Position numbers and translations under genes: made by a program
The notes under the pieces: model-generated
The model's input: the letters and a program-made list of their open reading frames with translations, nothing else
The model's database searches: none
What the model was told of the DNA's origin: nothing
Shown here: positions 33,702 through 44,800 of the stretch, in pieces
Layout of the letters: every line of letters begins with the position of its first letter
Position numbering within the stretch: the stretch's first letter is position 1
NCBI RefSeq assembly: GCF_000182565.1
Contig: NW_015971540.1
Span: 372,001-436,000 of the forward strand
From: Spizellomyces punctatus DAOM BR117
Lineage: Eukaryota > Chytridiomycota > Chytridiomycetes > Spizellomycetales > Spizellomycetaceae
DNA length: 64,000 bases
Reading direction: 5' to 3'

Positions 33702-34009
33702 TGATTGGGAGATAAATAAGGGTCGATGGAAGGAAATGCGAGCCTAAAGTACACAAGGGTCTAGTTAGATCTAGGAGCCCATTTGTGGCATTCGGGCCTT
33801 GTTGCTGTCGATTTCAATGACAATTGTATCGGAGGGTAGATAAGGGTTGAAGAATAAATGTGTAAATTCAATTTCGGAATGCAGCAAAACGTAGTGAGGT
33901 TGCTTCAGACGAATAGTTCAGGCATCCAAGTCGCAACACGTTCAGCCAAGTTAAAATAGATGAGGCCGCGTCCCGCCGATCGGAGTTTTGCTTCATTATA
34001 GATCCGGCG
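33702..34009. other. Intergenic between 7-helix gene and coiled-coil gene
   Basis: A 308-bp spacer serving as terminator and promoter; no clear motif. Confidence 0.4.
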
Positions 34010-36912
34010 ATGGAGCAATCAGTTGTCGCCAGCACGAACACCACACCGTATGTTTCCCGCCCGCCCCCAATACCACCTTTCACCCACATGCCGCGGGGTG
34101 GAGTTGCGTACTCGTACGTTTCCCATTAGCATGATGCTCTGGCAACGATTACATAATACTGGGAGCATCTTTGACTTATTTGTGGTTATTATTTACTTTT
34201 TACGGATTTGCCTACAGACGAAAGTATCGGGATCTACAGCGAGAGCAAGAAAAGGACAAGAAGGCTGCGGCTATGGAGATCCAAAAGACCATACAGCGAC
34301 TTGCGAACGAAACGGAGCGACGACGAAGGTCGGCATGTGGCTCGCGTGACTGGTGATGTTCCAAGCTTCTAATGCTACATGTCTTGTATATTATAGAGAG
34401 GCATTGGAGAAAAAGCGACGAGAACGAGAAAGAGATGATCGAGAACGAGCTCGTATACTTGAAGCCCGTAGAGCGAAGCTGGAAGCAGCTGCACCTCCAT
34501 GGAGATTAGGGACATCTACAACCACATTATCTGGACAACGCCCACCACCCAGACCGCATATGCCCACCTGTAATAGCAGTTCAAGATCTCTGTCTCGTTG
34601 TTCCAACCGCCCACAAAGCCGTTCACAGTCATCTATACCAACTCGCCATCCAACCCGCGCATCGAAAATCCACTCTGCTCCACCGAAAGTCTTGTGCTCT
34701 GCTCCCACCCTTGGACACGATAAGGAAAGGAGGAATGATGACAGTTTTTTGCAGGATCATCCTGCCTGTACCACATATACGGAAAATACTTGTGGATTGG
34801 GGAGGACGAGGCGACCATCATCAGGTACCATTCTTTGATGCATTGGCCATGTACCTGAATCAACCCCAACTGACAAATCGTGCAGGGCGAAGTCACCTCA
34901 GTTATGTTACAGCTCACAATGGTCGAAGCGTTCGTGTTGTAAAAGGCTACTCGGTCGAATTACTTGACGGCGACAACGACTGGACGTCAGCGTGAGTACT
35001 GTTCACGCTTGTTTGCCCGATGCAGTCTTCTAACAGTCATGCTTTTCGGGTGTAGGAGCGCTTCAGTTCAGTCCCGTTCCAAATCCAGTCTGAAATCTCC
35101 TGTAATGTCTCGGGCAAGTAGTGGTAACAAATCTCTATATGACGAGCTTGAAGCTCTGCACACCGCGGACCTTGCGCCATCTCCTATGCCAAATTACCCT
35201 CCTCCTCCGGAAAAATCACAATCTTCACCCATACCAGAGCCAGCCCGGCGTATCTTACCAAACATTGTCGATCTCTCCCCATCCGCCGACCCATCATTTG
35301 GCGGAATAGAGAATCTAGAACAGTTGCTACATACTGATTGCAGGAAGAGCGAGAAATGGACACAGTCAAATCAGTTATCGAACGCTGCTGATCTACAGGT
35401 TCGATGCGTTTCCCGTCCACAAAGTGCTCGGTTCGACAAGTTGGGTGGATCCGCACCAAATTTGGACGTTGAGCGAGTTCGCGGCATAAGCTCAGTTGCT
35501 GAAAGATCTCGGTCGTCATCAGAACTGGATGATAAAGTGTCAACCAGTCGACGTACTTCCCAAGCAGGGCCTGACTCTACAACACAATCGCAGTTGAAAG
35601 GCGAGCAGCAGCCTGGAGCTCGACAGTCCGCCACTCCACCGACATCGGTGCAGCGTTCATCACTTGCAATGTCTCGCCCAGGATCGGCGGGAAGACCGGG
35701 CAGTGCAAAGACGATTACATTTGCAGACAAGCCTGTGATTCTTGGGACATCCTCTCATAGCTCCTTCTTTGATGAAATTGAAGGCGAGCCGAAAGACGAG
35801 GATCATCACATTGAGAGCGGTAATGGTGACTTGTTGATAAGCCTTATGCTTGCTCATGATCAATAATATATCCGAAATTATTTATTTGATACAGATTCGG
35901 ACTCTGAGCCTCCAGCATTTGTCACGCCAGCAACGCATCGTACAAAGGATGAATCTGGATCCATTGATACCGTAACAAACACTACAAGGGATAACCTGAC
36001 CGGATCAGCCGTCGATATAGCAAGAACCGGTTCTCGACATGTGCCCCAGACGCCCCCAAAGAGTCATTCATCCCCGTCAATTACGCAAACACAATCTGAA
36101 AGCGTCCGGTCACCTCTCTCACGCAGCCTCAATTCAATAAATCCCTCCCACCCAACAAGGATTAACCCCGCATCCGAGATCCGGCTCGCAACGCGGGAAC
36201 TCGTCCCTAAAGATCTCCTTCCGCTACCAGTAACCAAGCGACCACGCTCCGCACCCTCAAAAAGGGATAACAGTGCACTCCCTCCAATCCACGGCAATAC
36301 CACAGACGTCCTACCCTCACGAATACCCAGATGGAGAAGTGCTCCAGTGATTAGCGATCGATGCAAAGAAAGGATAAAACTACCTCCTATACAAAAGAAA
36401 GTTGTGACTACCAGACCGGGACGGGGACAGAGAGGTGAACATTTACAATCCAGGCTTGGAAATCTCAAAAAACTCACATCTACCTTTTTTTTTTAGAATC
36501 CCTCGAAATCTTTCTTTATGCAGAAGAGCTAAGCAAGCGATCTGACATGTCTGTAAAACTAATATCCGATGAACTCGACCGCATTCAAATGTACAGGCGG
36601 ATGGATTCCGCTGAAGACGTAAACGTCGTCCAGCAAAAGCGTGTACAAAGCAGTGCAATGTCCCGCCGGGATATACTTTCGTTCAACTCTTCACTTCCCC
36701 CAGACCAGCAGGGTTTTGGCCGAAACTTGGAAGGCAAGAAAGGGGATACTGGAGTTGGAGTTCGAAGGAAAAATGAAGGATATATCTATCGGCATCCAAC
36801 TAGCGGACCTTTACCGCTTGTTGCGGAAGAGACGCAGCTGGTCAAATCCATCGAGAATCTGGATCGGCTGTTGTCTGCGAAAATGGGAAAGCTTGGGTTC
36901 TGTGGGCGGTGA
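34010..36912 (+). CDS. Coiled-coil / disordered protein of unknown function, 822 aa
   Basis: Seven exons in frame: 34010-34113, 34218-34328, 34397-34824, 34886-34991, 35056-35819, 35895-36434 and 36497-36912. Order: a proline-rich N-terminus; a charged helix spanning two junctions (RKYRDLQREQEKDKKAAAM, then EALEKKRRERERDDRERARI, ending EARRAKLEAAAPPW); a long Ser/Pro/Arg-rich disordered region with short SLYDELEALH and SFFDEIEGE acidic helices; and a conserved-looking end (LEIFLYAEELSKRSDMSVKL, then VKSIENLDRLLSAKMGKLG). No catalytic domain. The RE/KR-rich helix ending in APPW is reminiscent of microtubule- or cilium-associated proteins, but I do not recognise a specific family and assign no function. 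Confidence 0.7.
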
Positions 36913-38043
36913 CTGTTTCCTCTTGTACGTTATGAAACAAGTGCGATGATAGACTTTTACAAGTAGAAAGGGGATTTACTGTATAATTAAGCTGTATCTT
37001 TTTAGATACATGATGATACCATGCATGTGCATCTGTGGAGTTGGTTATAACCTAAATGCCATAGTAGGAGATGTGAGCGCTTGACGCCTTCAACGCGCTT
37101 TCACCATTTTGATGGAAGGCGGTCTTCGTCCAGCCATCTTTCAACATTTCAAAGTTTAGCCTTCTTTGGAGCATGTTGCTCACAATACCGCGCCCACATT
37201 GTACAGGTGGCCGACTATACATCCCTTGTTTGCCCATGCTGCTCTGATTAGATCAATCACCAAACCTTCAGATCGCAATTACCCGCAATGATAGGTTTGG
37301 TCCTACGAGACGTCGAAATTGATGGTTGTCGCCCACTTTTAGATTGGCAGAGCTGATATCGCGCAACCAGCCAATCTACTAACCTGCAAGCAATGTATCG
37401 GCTTACTTGAGCGGCTTGAGAAAAGAACAACTATACTCTATAGTTGAGTACGCGAGAGATGAAATAACAAAAACGATTGGATCTATTCAATAACCAACCA
37501 AAGCTTTTCCTTTGCATTCTACCAACCAGATCCCAACATTTGTGCCAATTTCCTGCATAAAATTATCATTCTCCAAGCACCGCTTTTTCTGTAAGTTGAA
37601 GCGCACCAGTAACTACTGTGGGTTGCAAATCCAACAAGCGCCCTTGCTCTTGGGGAGCGGCAGTTGCAAATCCAAAAGGAAAAGGGGCTGGTGGAAATAA
37701 AACTCAGCAAGCCGCAAAATCGCCGGAACCTCCGTGTCGTGGATAAATAGCTAAATTGGGACAAAGTCTTAATCACGTGAATATATTTTTAGATGTCAAA
37801 AATGTTTATTTTCTTTTGAAATCCTGGAATTTGGCACAGCTTTTTCAAAACCCCCCCCCCCCCCCCATCGCCCGAACGCCCCCGCCCAACGGTACAGCCA
37901 GGGTCGACCGCTTGCAGAGGCAGTGCATCAATTTTGTATTTTTTTTTTCTTTTGGATTTTTACAAGATGGGCAGGCGGGCTATAAAATGTGATGATGCTG
38001 TGGTCTCTCCTTCCAGCATCATAATATCTCAAACCATTTAACA
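36913..38043. other. Intergenic; promoter of wall-protein gene
   Basis: No gene in the first 900 bases. A pure run of 16 C is at 37851-37866, a T-rich tract near 37940, and a TATA box (tataaaat, 37981-37988) about 60 bp before the ATG at 38044. Confidence 0.55.
37981..37988 (+). promoter_or_regulatory. TATA box of the Kre9/Knh1-like gene
   Basis: tataaaat after ggc, 56 bp upstream of the start codon. Confidence 0.55.
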
Positions 38044-38679
38044 ATGCTCAAGTCTTTTGCCTCGGTCCTTCTTCTTTTGGCGCCGCTCGCGTCTGCCCAA
38101 ACCTTCATTGATGCACCTCTCGTGTATCCAACAACTCCAATTGGTGAAACCATCTGGACGCCTGGCTCACAAGTCAAAGTTCAATGGACTATCCTTCCCA
38201 ATCACCCTCAGGAGGTGACGGCCTTGACCATTGAACTCGGCATCGGTCAAAACACAACCGTCACTGGATCGGGCCGCTTCGTCGCTCCTTTGCCCGGTGT
38301 TGCGTATCCTGGGACCCTTGAGATTGATTACACTGTGCCCGCAGACCTACCGCCAAGGCAATACGCCTTGATCTTTGTCGGACGAGGTCAGGGAGGCGCA
38401 TTGTACGGACCCAATTGGACAACTTGGTTCACAGTAGGAGCTGGCAATGCCACCGCATCAACGACTGCTGCGCCTTTGTCAACCACAGCCGCGCCAACAT
38501 CTACTGCGCCAGTACCTGCCAGTGCTGCAACCAAAAGTACTCCTACCTCAACCACAGCTGTGATAACCCCTACTGGGCGTCCACTGTCGGGAACCTCCAG
38601 TGGTGCAAGCGCTCTGTATACCGGACTCTGTGGTTTGGTCGGAGTAGCTGGTTTGACGTTGAGTTTGCTGACTGTTTAG
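38044..38679 (+). CDS. Secreted Kre9/Knh1-type, Ser/Thr-rich GPI-anchored wall protein
   Basis: A 211-aa single exon. Signal peptide MLKSFASVLLLLAPLASA; then one beta-sandwich domain of the Kre9/Knh1 N-terminal type: YPTTPIGETIWTPGSQVKVQ (entry strand with the PxxGxxWxxGxxxxVxW pattern), LGIGQNTTVTGSG, DYTVPADLPPRQYALIFVG and NWTTWFTV. A Thr/Ala/Pro/Ser-rich stalk (about residues 140-185) and a C-terminal hydrophobic segment preceded by SGTSSGAS, suitable for a GPI anchor, complete it. Members of this fungal family sit on the plasma membrane or wall and assist beta-1,6-glucan assembly or wall remodelling. N-glycosylation sequons (NTT, NWT, NAT) are present. Confidence 0.85.
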   Translation: MLKSFASVLLLLAPLASAQTFIDAPLVYPTTPIGETIWTPGSQVKVQWTILPNHPQEVTALTIELGIGQNTTVTGSGRFVAPLPGVAYPGTLEIDYTVPADLPPRQYALIFVGRGQGGALYGPNWTTWFTVGAGNATASTTAAPLSTTAAPTSTAPVPASAATKSTPTSTTAVITPTGRPLSGTSSGASALYTGLCGLVGVAGLTLSLLTV

Positions 38680-38844
38680 ATGAGATAGACAAGTTTTTGT
38701 AGTATAGTGTACACTGTATGATATAATAGATGTTCGATATTAGATTATTCAAAGTTGCCTCGTCTATTTTCCCACAGCTGGGCATGCTCTTTGGACTATC
38801 TTCTTGGGGCTTGTTTTTCGCGTGATTTATACCATCAGCCCAAA

Positions 38845-39531
38845 TCATTCTGCCCTCACAAAGACCTTCATCTGCTCCCACGGACGCAAGCCTACTGCAC
38901 CACCGTACACTTGCCTCCATCCAGCCATGGACGCAATGACACTCTCATCTGAAAACGGATCTTCCGAGATTGGTCCGACAAGGATGACTCTGGTTATGTG
39001 CGGACAAACCTCCAGATATATGGGAAGCAATGCCGGACGACGAAGGTATGAAGCGAATAGAATCGTGGCATCAGGAACCGCAGATATTTCCGGAGTTTCA
39101 GATCGGATCAGCACGAATCTGTCAGAGTCGAGGAAAACGTTGATATTTGCCACGTCGATGCCATATATTAGCAATTTTGAGCCTGCCACGAATTGCAACA
39201 GGTACTCCAAGAGACCTGACGCCGAGCCAATGCTGAGGAGAATCGTTCCCGGGTAGTTGTCACTATCAGTTACCCCACAGTGCTTCAATATCGTCTCTAG
39301 CAATGGACGACAGGGACGGACACAACACAGCGAAGTGGAAGCAGAGTCATCATCAAACAGGGAGATAATGGATGAAGGGTTCTGTGTCTTGTGAAGGTTG
39401 CGAATGGTATCGTTGGTTTTCGAAAGGCTGGAAGCACCTGGGGAGGTGTAGAGGTCGGTTGAAGACCACATATTAGCCCGTAAAAGTTCATAGCCCAGAC
39501 GATCGAACGCTGCAGCAAATCCGCATTCCAT
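38845..39531 (-). CDS. Rossmann-like protein, methyltransferase-related, unknown
   Basis: A single 228-aa exon from the ATG at 39531. The N-terminus is helical (MECGFAAAFDRLGYELLR). A nucleotide-binding-like core follows: PGTILLSIGSASGLLEYLLQ (beta strand, Gly-rich loop, helix), KLLIYGIDVANINVFLDSD (second strand ending in an acidic residue), ATILFASYLRRP (fourth strand) and HITRVILVGPISEDPFSD. This order and spacing match class I methyltransferase-fold proteins of unknown role found in fungi. The Gly loop (SIGSASG) deviates from the usual ExGxGxG, so activity is uncertain. It is divergent from PDE9 (295 bp apart). Confidence 0.6.
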   Translation of the reverse strand: MECGFAAAFDRLGYELLRANMWSSTDLYTSPGASSLSKTNDTIRNLHKTQNPSSIISLFDDDSASTSLCCVRPCRPLLETILKHCGVTDSDNYPGTILLSIGSASGLLEYLLQFVAGSKLLIYGIDVANINVFLDSDRFVLIRSETPEISAVPDATILFASYLRRPALLPIYLEVCPHITRVILVGPISEDPFSDESVIASMAGWRQVYGGAVGLRPWEQMKVFVRAE

Positions 39532-39826
39532 TTGGTTACATGGATTGATTGCTGAGGTAATGCAGCCCTAACTCCCCGACGGGTTGCGACTTGTATATCC
39601 TCAGGTTCCTTAGCTAACCAGGGTAATGAATGATTAGATCAAACGATGGGCACCAAGACGCCCAAAACCGGGTCTGGAAGGGCTTCAGGACTCGCATTCT
39701 AATGGCTGGGGATCCGTATTTAGAAGAGACTAGGACATCCCCTTCCTAGTGGTATACACTGTTGATTGCGTGGAAGACTACGAATTTCATACAAAGATTC
39801 TTGAAACCATACTTTCAGTATTAAAA

Positions 39827-41484
39827 ATGGCTGCCACAGCGTCCACCTGTAGTCGCATCTACCTTTTGATTAATGACGGGTCGCCACGGAATGAGACCAT
39901 CGAGTTTGCAAAGAGTGCTTCACCAGAGGAAATAAGAGCAGGCTTATTGGCCGCTGCAGAAATTGGCGGGGAACCAAAAGGGGCCATTGTAAAAGTTTCA
40001 ACGAAAGACGGTGTGCTGCTCCCTGTATCGGTCGATGGACTGACACCCAATTCGGAAGACAATCGATATATTTTGAATGTTAAAAAGGGTAGGTGCATCG
40101 ATCAACTGTGATTGAGGAACTAGATGTTAACCTTCGCTGAACTCATCTTCAGACAGCCTCATCAAGAATGATGCAGCTTCCGCAGTTATGTCTCCCGAGA
40201 TCGGAACCGCCAATTTGGATCTTTCCGCCCTCAAAGCAACTCTAAAAAGTTTGGAAGCCGACCTAGATGGTCTAACTGAAAAGAAAGGTCAACTAGCAAA
40301 CATTCCAACTCAGCATACGCCAAAGAGAGCTGTTAAACGGGTGTCTCAAATTGATCCTCGCTACATGTCTCAACCCAAATATGTGTTCACGGATGAAACC
40401 ATCAAATATTTGAAGACTCCGACATTCGACCCTTGGCAATGGCAGGAAAACGAAATGTTGGCTTTACTGGAATTCATGTTCGTTGAGTTGGGGGTGGTGG
40501 ATGAGTTCAAGATCGACATTCCTGTTCTGCGAAAGTTTTTGCAGGCTGTGAAGGATGGATATAATGCCAATGTGAGTATACACAAACGGTTTCGCATTGA
40601 AACACCTTCGAGTAACACTTGGCGATTCTTCGTGAATAGCCATTCCACAATTTCCGCCATTGCTTTTGCGTCACTCAGATGATGTACGGTATCCTCCATA
40701 CGACCAAAGTCGTGGAGAAGCTTACCCCAGCGGACAAGCTTATCCTTCTCGCCGCCTGTGTCGGGCACGATCTCGATCATCCAGGATTTAACAATGCATA
40801 TCAAGTAAATGCCCGTACGGATCTGGCGATTATTTACAACGATGTATCCCCATTGGAAATGCATCATTGCGCCGTCTTGTTCACGATTCTGAAGCATCCG
40901 GACACAAATATCATGTCCAACATTCCAGATTCGACCTATCGTGATATTCGCAAGGGCATCATTCGCGGGATACTTGCGACTGACATGGCAAAGCACGCAG
41001 ATCTCCTCTCGCAGATGAAGAAGTACGCAGATGAAGGTTTCAAGTATTCTGATGCGGAGCAGAAAAGTTGCTTGTTGCAGATGATCATCAAATGTGCTGA
41101 TGTGAGCAATGAGGTGCGGCCTCCGGACGTTGCGGAGCCCTGGGTCGATTGTTTGTTGGAAGAATTCTTTGAGCAAGCGGATCACGAGAAGGCTGCTGGA
41201 CTGCCATTTGCTCCTTTCATGGATCGAGAAAAAGTTACCAAAGCTGGTGCCCAGGTTGGGTGAGTAGCGAATGTCTTTCAATCATTTGCAATATCCTCTG
41301 TAATAATTCAGCGGTTCGGTTCTATGTTGATAGTTTTATTGGATTTGTACTGATACCGCTTTACGAACTTATGGCCCGTGTACTCGACAACATGGATCCA
41401 ATCATTACTCCCGTCAAGCAAGCTTTAGCCTATTACAAAGAATTGCAGGAGAAGGAGAAGGCAGCTGCTACTGGCGGGAAGTGA
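39827..41484 (+). CDS. PDE9: PDE9-type cyclic-nucleotide phosphodiesterase (probably cGMP)
   Basis: Four exons, 39827-40088, 40153-40571, 40640-41259 and 41334-41484, give 483 aa. A short N-terminal region and a possible coiled coil (LKATLKSLEADLDGL) precede a complete class I PDE domain (HDc): PFHNFRHCFCVTQMMYG (metal/substrate His 230, 234), VGHDLDHPG (His270-Asp271), INPDE9-like YQVNARTDLAIIYND and SPLEMHHCAV, KCADVSNEVRPP, PWVDCLLEEFF and APFMDREKVTKAGAQVGFI with the purine-clamp Gln at about 432. Word for word this follows animal PDE9A (YNANPFHNFRHCFC; DREKVTKA-AQ-GFI). PDE9 hydrolyses cGMP with high affinity in the cytosol. No GAF, transmembrane or calmodulin domain is present. Confidence 0.93.
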
Positions 41485-41871
41485 ATGCCGGAGGCATACC
41501 TTTCAAAGGTGTCCTGCATGGAAATAGCATTTTACAAGTTCTTGAACGTGTTGGTCGCGCTGATGTGTCAGCATCGGTAATTTGCCCGGATATGGGCATC
41601 TGACATGTACGAAGCCTTTCAGCTCACCACTACAGGTCCAAAAACCTTTGCTCATCTTCCTTGTCGACGTTCAAAGCATACCCATTAAACCCAGTCATCT
41701 GCAAGCGCTCATGTCATTCTAAGACGCACTCTTATTGTAGCTCTTTTTTTCGTGTAAGTGTATATCCACTTGTCTCTTAGTGGGTCTTGGCATTCGTAAC
41801 CTCCCATGCCCTTCATACGAAAGTGTAAGCAAACAAGGTCGCCTGAAGAGCAGACAACCCTATTGCCGCAA
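41485..41871. other. Intergenic, PDE9 to RAV1
   Basis: A 387-bp spacer with a T run near 41740 and no clear TATA box; both neighbours are on the plus strand. Confidence 0.4.
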
Positions 41872-44800
41872 TGCAGCACATACAACAAATAATAGCAGGG
41901 AAATCCAACACGACGTTGTCGTCAATTGCGACGGGGGTTTATCGCGGGACGCGATATGTGGTGCGTAATGTGCAGTGTCGTTGCTGGAGGAACGTGTAGC
42001 ACTATATTCAGAATGGTTGCATTATTTTCTTTTAGATCTATGCAAGCGGTGCTAATTGTATCGTCTATACTGCAACCAACGAATTCGTCCAGATTCTGAG
42101 AAGTCCAGCTGGTGATGAGGAAGAGGTAGCAGCCGTTGCATTTGCGTCTGACGGAGGATGTGTAAGTTCCGTCTTGAGAGAATAATTTTAAGCTAAATAT
42201 GGCGGGAATCATATGGGCAATGGAACATAGATGTATTGGTTCAGATGCTCTGACTCAATTGGTGCAACTATGGAGAGCCACATCTAAAAGCTGCTTGATG
42301 TGCAGATCGCGGCATCATTCGGAGACAAAGTTCTATTATTCAAACCCCGTGAAGGTGGGGATAAGGTATTTCATAATAGCTGCATGAGTGGAGGATTCCA
42401 AACCTTGTCAATGACTGTTATTCTTCAGATTCAGTGGAACTTGGAAAGCACGTTGACGCACCCCAACCCAGTACGGGCAATATCGTGGAGTACGCAAGGT
42501 GATTATAATCCATGGAGAGGAAACGTCGTATGAATCGAAACCTCACGCGTAGCCAGGTGAATTGTTGGTCGCTGGACGATCTATATGCTTATGGGAACGA
42601 AAGGACGATGGGGTAGATGCGCAAGATGGTGGCTGGATACAAACGTGGAGTGTTAGGTAAGATATTGAATTTCGGAATAGCCTTAGTAAGCTCTTCTAAG
42701 CTGTTCAACAGCTTATCATCAGACGTTGCCAAAGCGGAATTCTCGCCAGATGGACATTTCTTTGCGACTTTCGGAGAGGTGTGCATCCAAACCTCGAGTT
42801 GCGCAATCCTTTCTACTTCGTGAGTCTAAAATGACGTCCATTGGTCAGTTTGACAGGCTTGTTAAAGTGTGGAATAAGGTCACGGAAGGTACGAGTTGGT
42901 CGTTTCTCGGTAGATCACGCCGTACTAATTGACACACCCAGGTCACGGCAAAGACTTTCCAAAGTACAACTTTGTGTACTTACCACATGCGAGATCCGTG
43001 ATTAACATGGAGTGGCGACGCACATCAAAACACCGGTATGGCACTATCGAGCATGTATTACCGGCCGTATACTTAGACATGAAGACCATTTTTGTACAGA
43101 CTGGTTGAGGACAACGTCTTGATGACAATATCTCGGGATAACATATGTCGGCTCTGGTGCCCCGTCTCGGAAGCCGAGCCATATGAATTTCATCTTGCAG
43201 TCGCCATCGACCCCACCGATTTCCCACTCACTGAGGACCCAACCAAATCACCGCATCCCCATATCTGCGCTGTGCACTGGCTGCACAGTGAAGAGATTCA
43301 ACGCGCCATCAAACTCAGAGAAGAGGAAGAGAAGCGATTTGCCAAGAAGAATTCACGTCGAAAACCTGGTTCCACACTGCTGAAGAGTCGGAAATTGAAA
43401 GACGCAGTAAAAGACTATTCCGAAATACTCTTTCATGTCCAGAGCGATGGAGCTATGATAGTTTGGGGAGTGCAGTATCTGACGAGCCGTCCAAGGCGGA
43501 TGGCAAAAGTCATTGTGCTCATGAAAACTGACCAGACGGTCGCCTCTGAAGATTTCGACTTTTTTGAAGGGAATGTAACAGTCTTTCATAATGACTGGGC
43601 CATGAAAAAGTCCGGTGCGTAATTCATATTGTTTATGGAGTAGAGCATTACACAGTGCTTACGGTCACTATTACAGCGATTTTCTTCCCAGCTGAACTCC
43701 AAATACTTGCCCAACGGGCAGACGGCATCATCAACACATATACAATGAATCTGGATGACTTCTTCGCCACATCTTGGATGATTCCACACCTATCGCTGAT
43801 GCACTCATGGGGTGGTCCTCGTGGTTCTGTAAAGAAACTTTGCAGACATCCGAATAAGAATTTCGTTGCGTCTGTCGGGATGGATGGAGAGGTCATTGTT
43901 TATCAGAGTAGTGTCCCGCAGGTTGGGATTGTTGAACAATTTGCAATGAAGGAAATTACACTGACCCGTCCTTTGATAGGTTGGACTGAGGACAACCGAT
44001 GGCTTGCAAGTCATAGCTTCTTTTCCAGCGGATGGCGTTCACGACAGAACTCGGAACGTCACTTGGCTTCCTCATGGTAGGACGTCGTCTGTCACTGATT
44101 CTGGTGGGCTTGCTTCCTTAATGTACACGTTCCAGGCTTGCATCTCGTCATTGAGGAAGCGGGTATATTGATATTATACCGTATCGATGCAGCGGGAAAG
44201 ACCAAGCTACGAGAACTGGAAGGATATGATTCGACATGTCGTTTACTTCTTCTGCATGCCTATTACGATGCCGAAGTTAATGAAAAGAACGCCGTACATA
44301 TTATTGGTATCGGAGCCGAGAACACCGTGTTTGTGTGGGCCGCAGAGTTCAATGGTAGGTATCTGCCGTTGGCCAGTTATGTTGAATACGTTGGGTATAG
44401 GCCTGACCTTTTTCGGGTTCTTAATTAGCGAATGACGCTGTGGGAGCATCATTAATATCAAAAAGCCGCCTCGAGCATTCAATTGTTCGCGCCTCCCCGA
44501 CAGATGACCTGTGTTCGACCTTTTACCCCGACTCTCCAGTCGGTGCACATGTCTTTTTGACCTTTTCCGAAGACAATATAGTTCGATTTTGGCATACTGG
44601 GAATGGAAGTCTGGCGTCGCTTGCGTCCAATGACACTCAGCCATGGCGGGTAGTAGCGGAGTTTGAAGTCAATGAGGTGGCGGAGCTCGTGGAAACTGAT
44701 GCATTCGGTAAACTAGCGATAGGTGAGGGTCGCATAGTGCCTTATGCAGCTTCGTCATACTATTTCTCATGTTCTCAATGGCCGATACAGTGTCTGTTAA

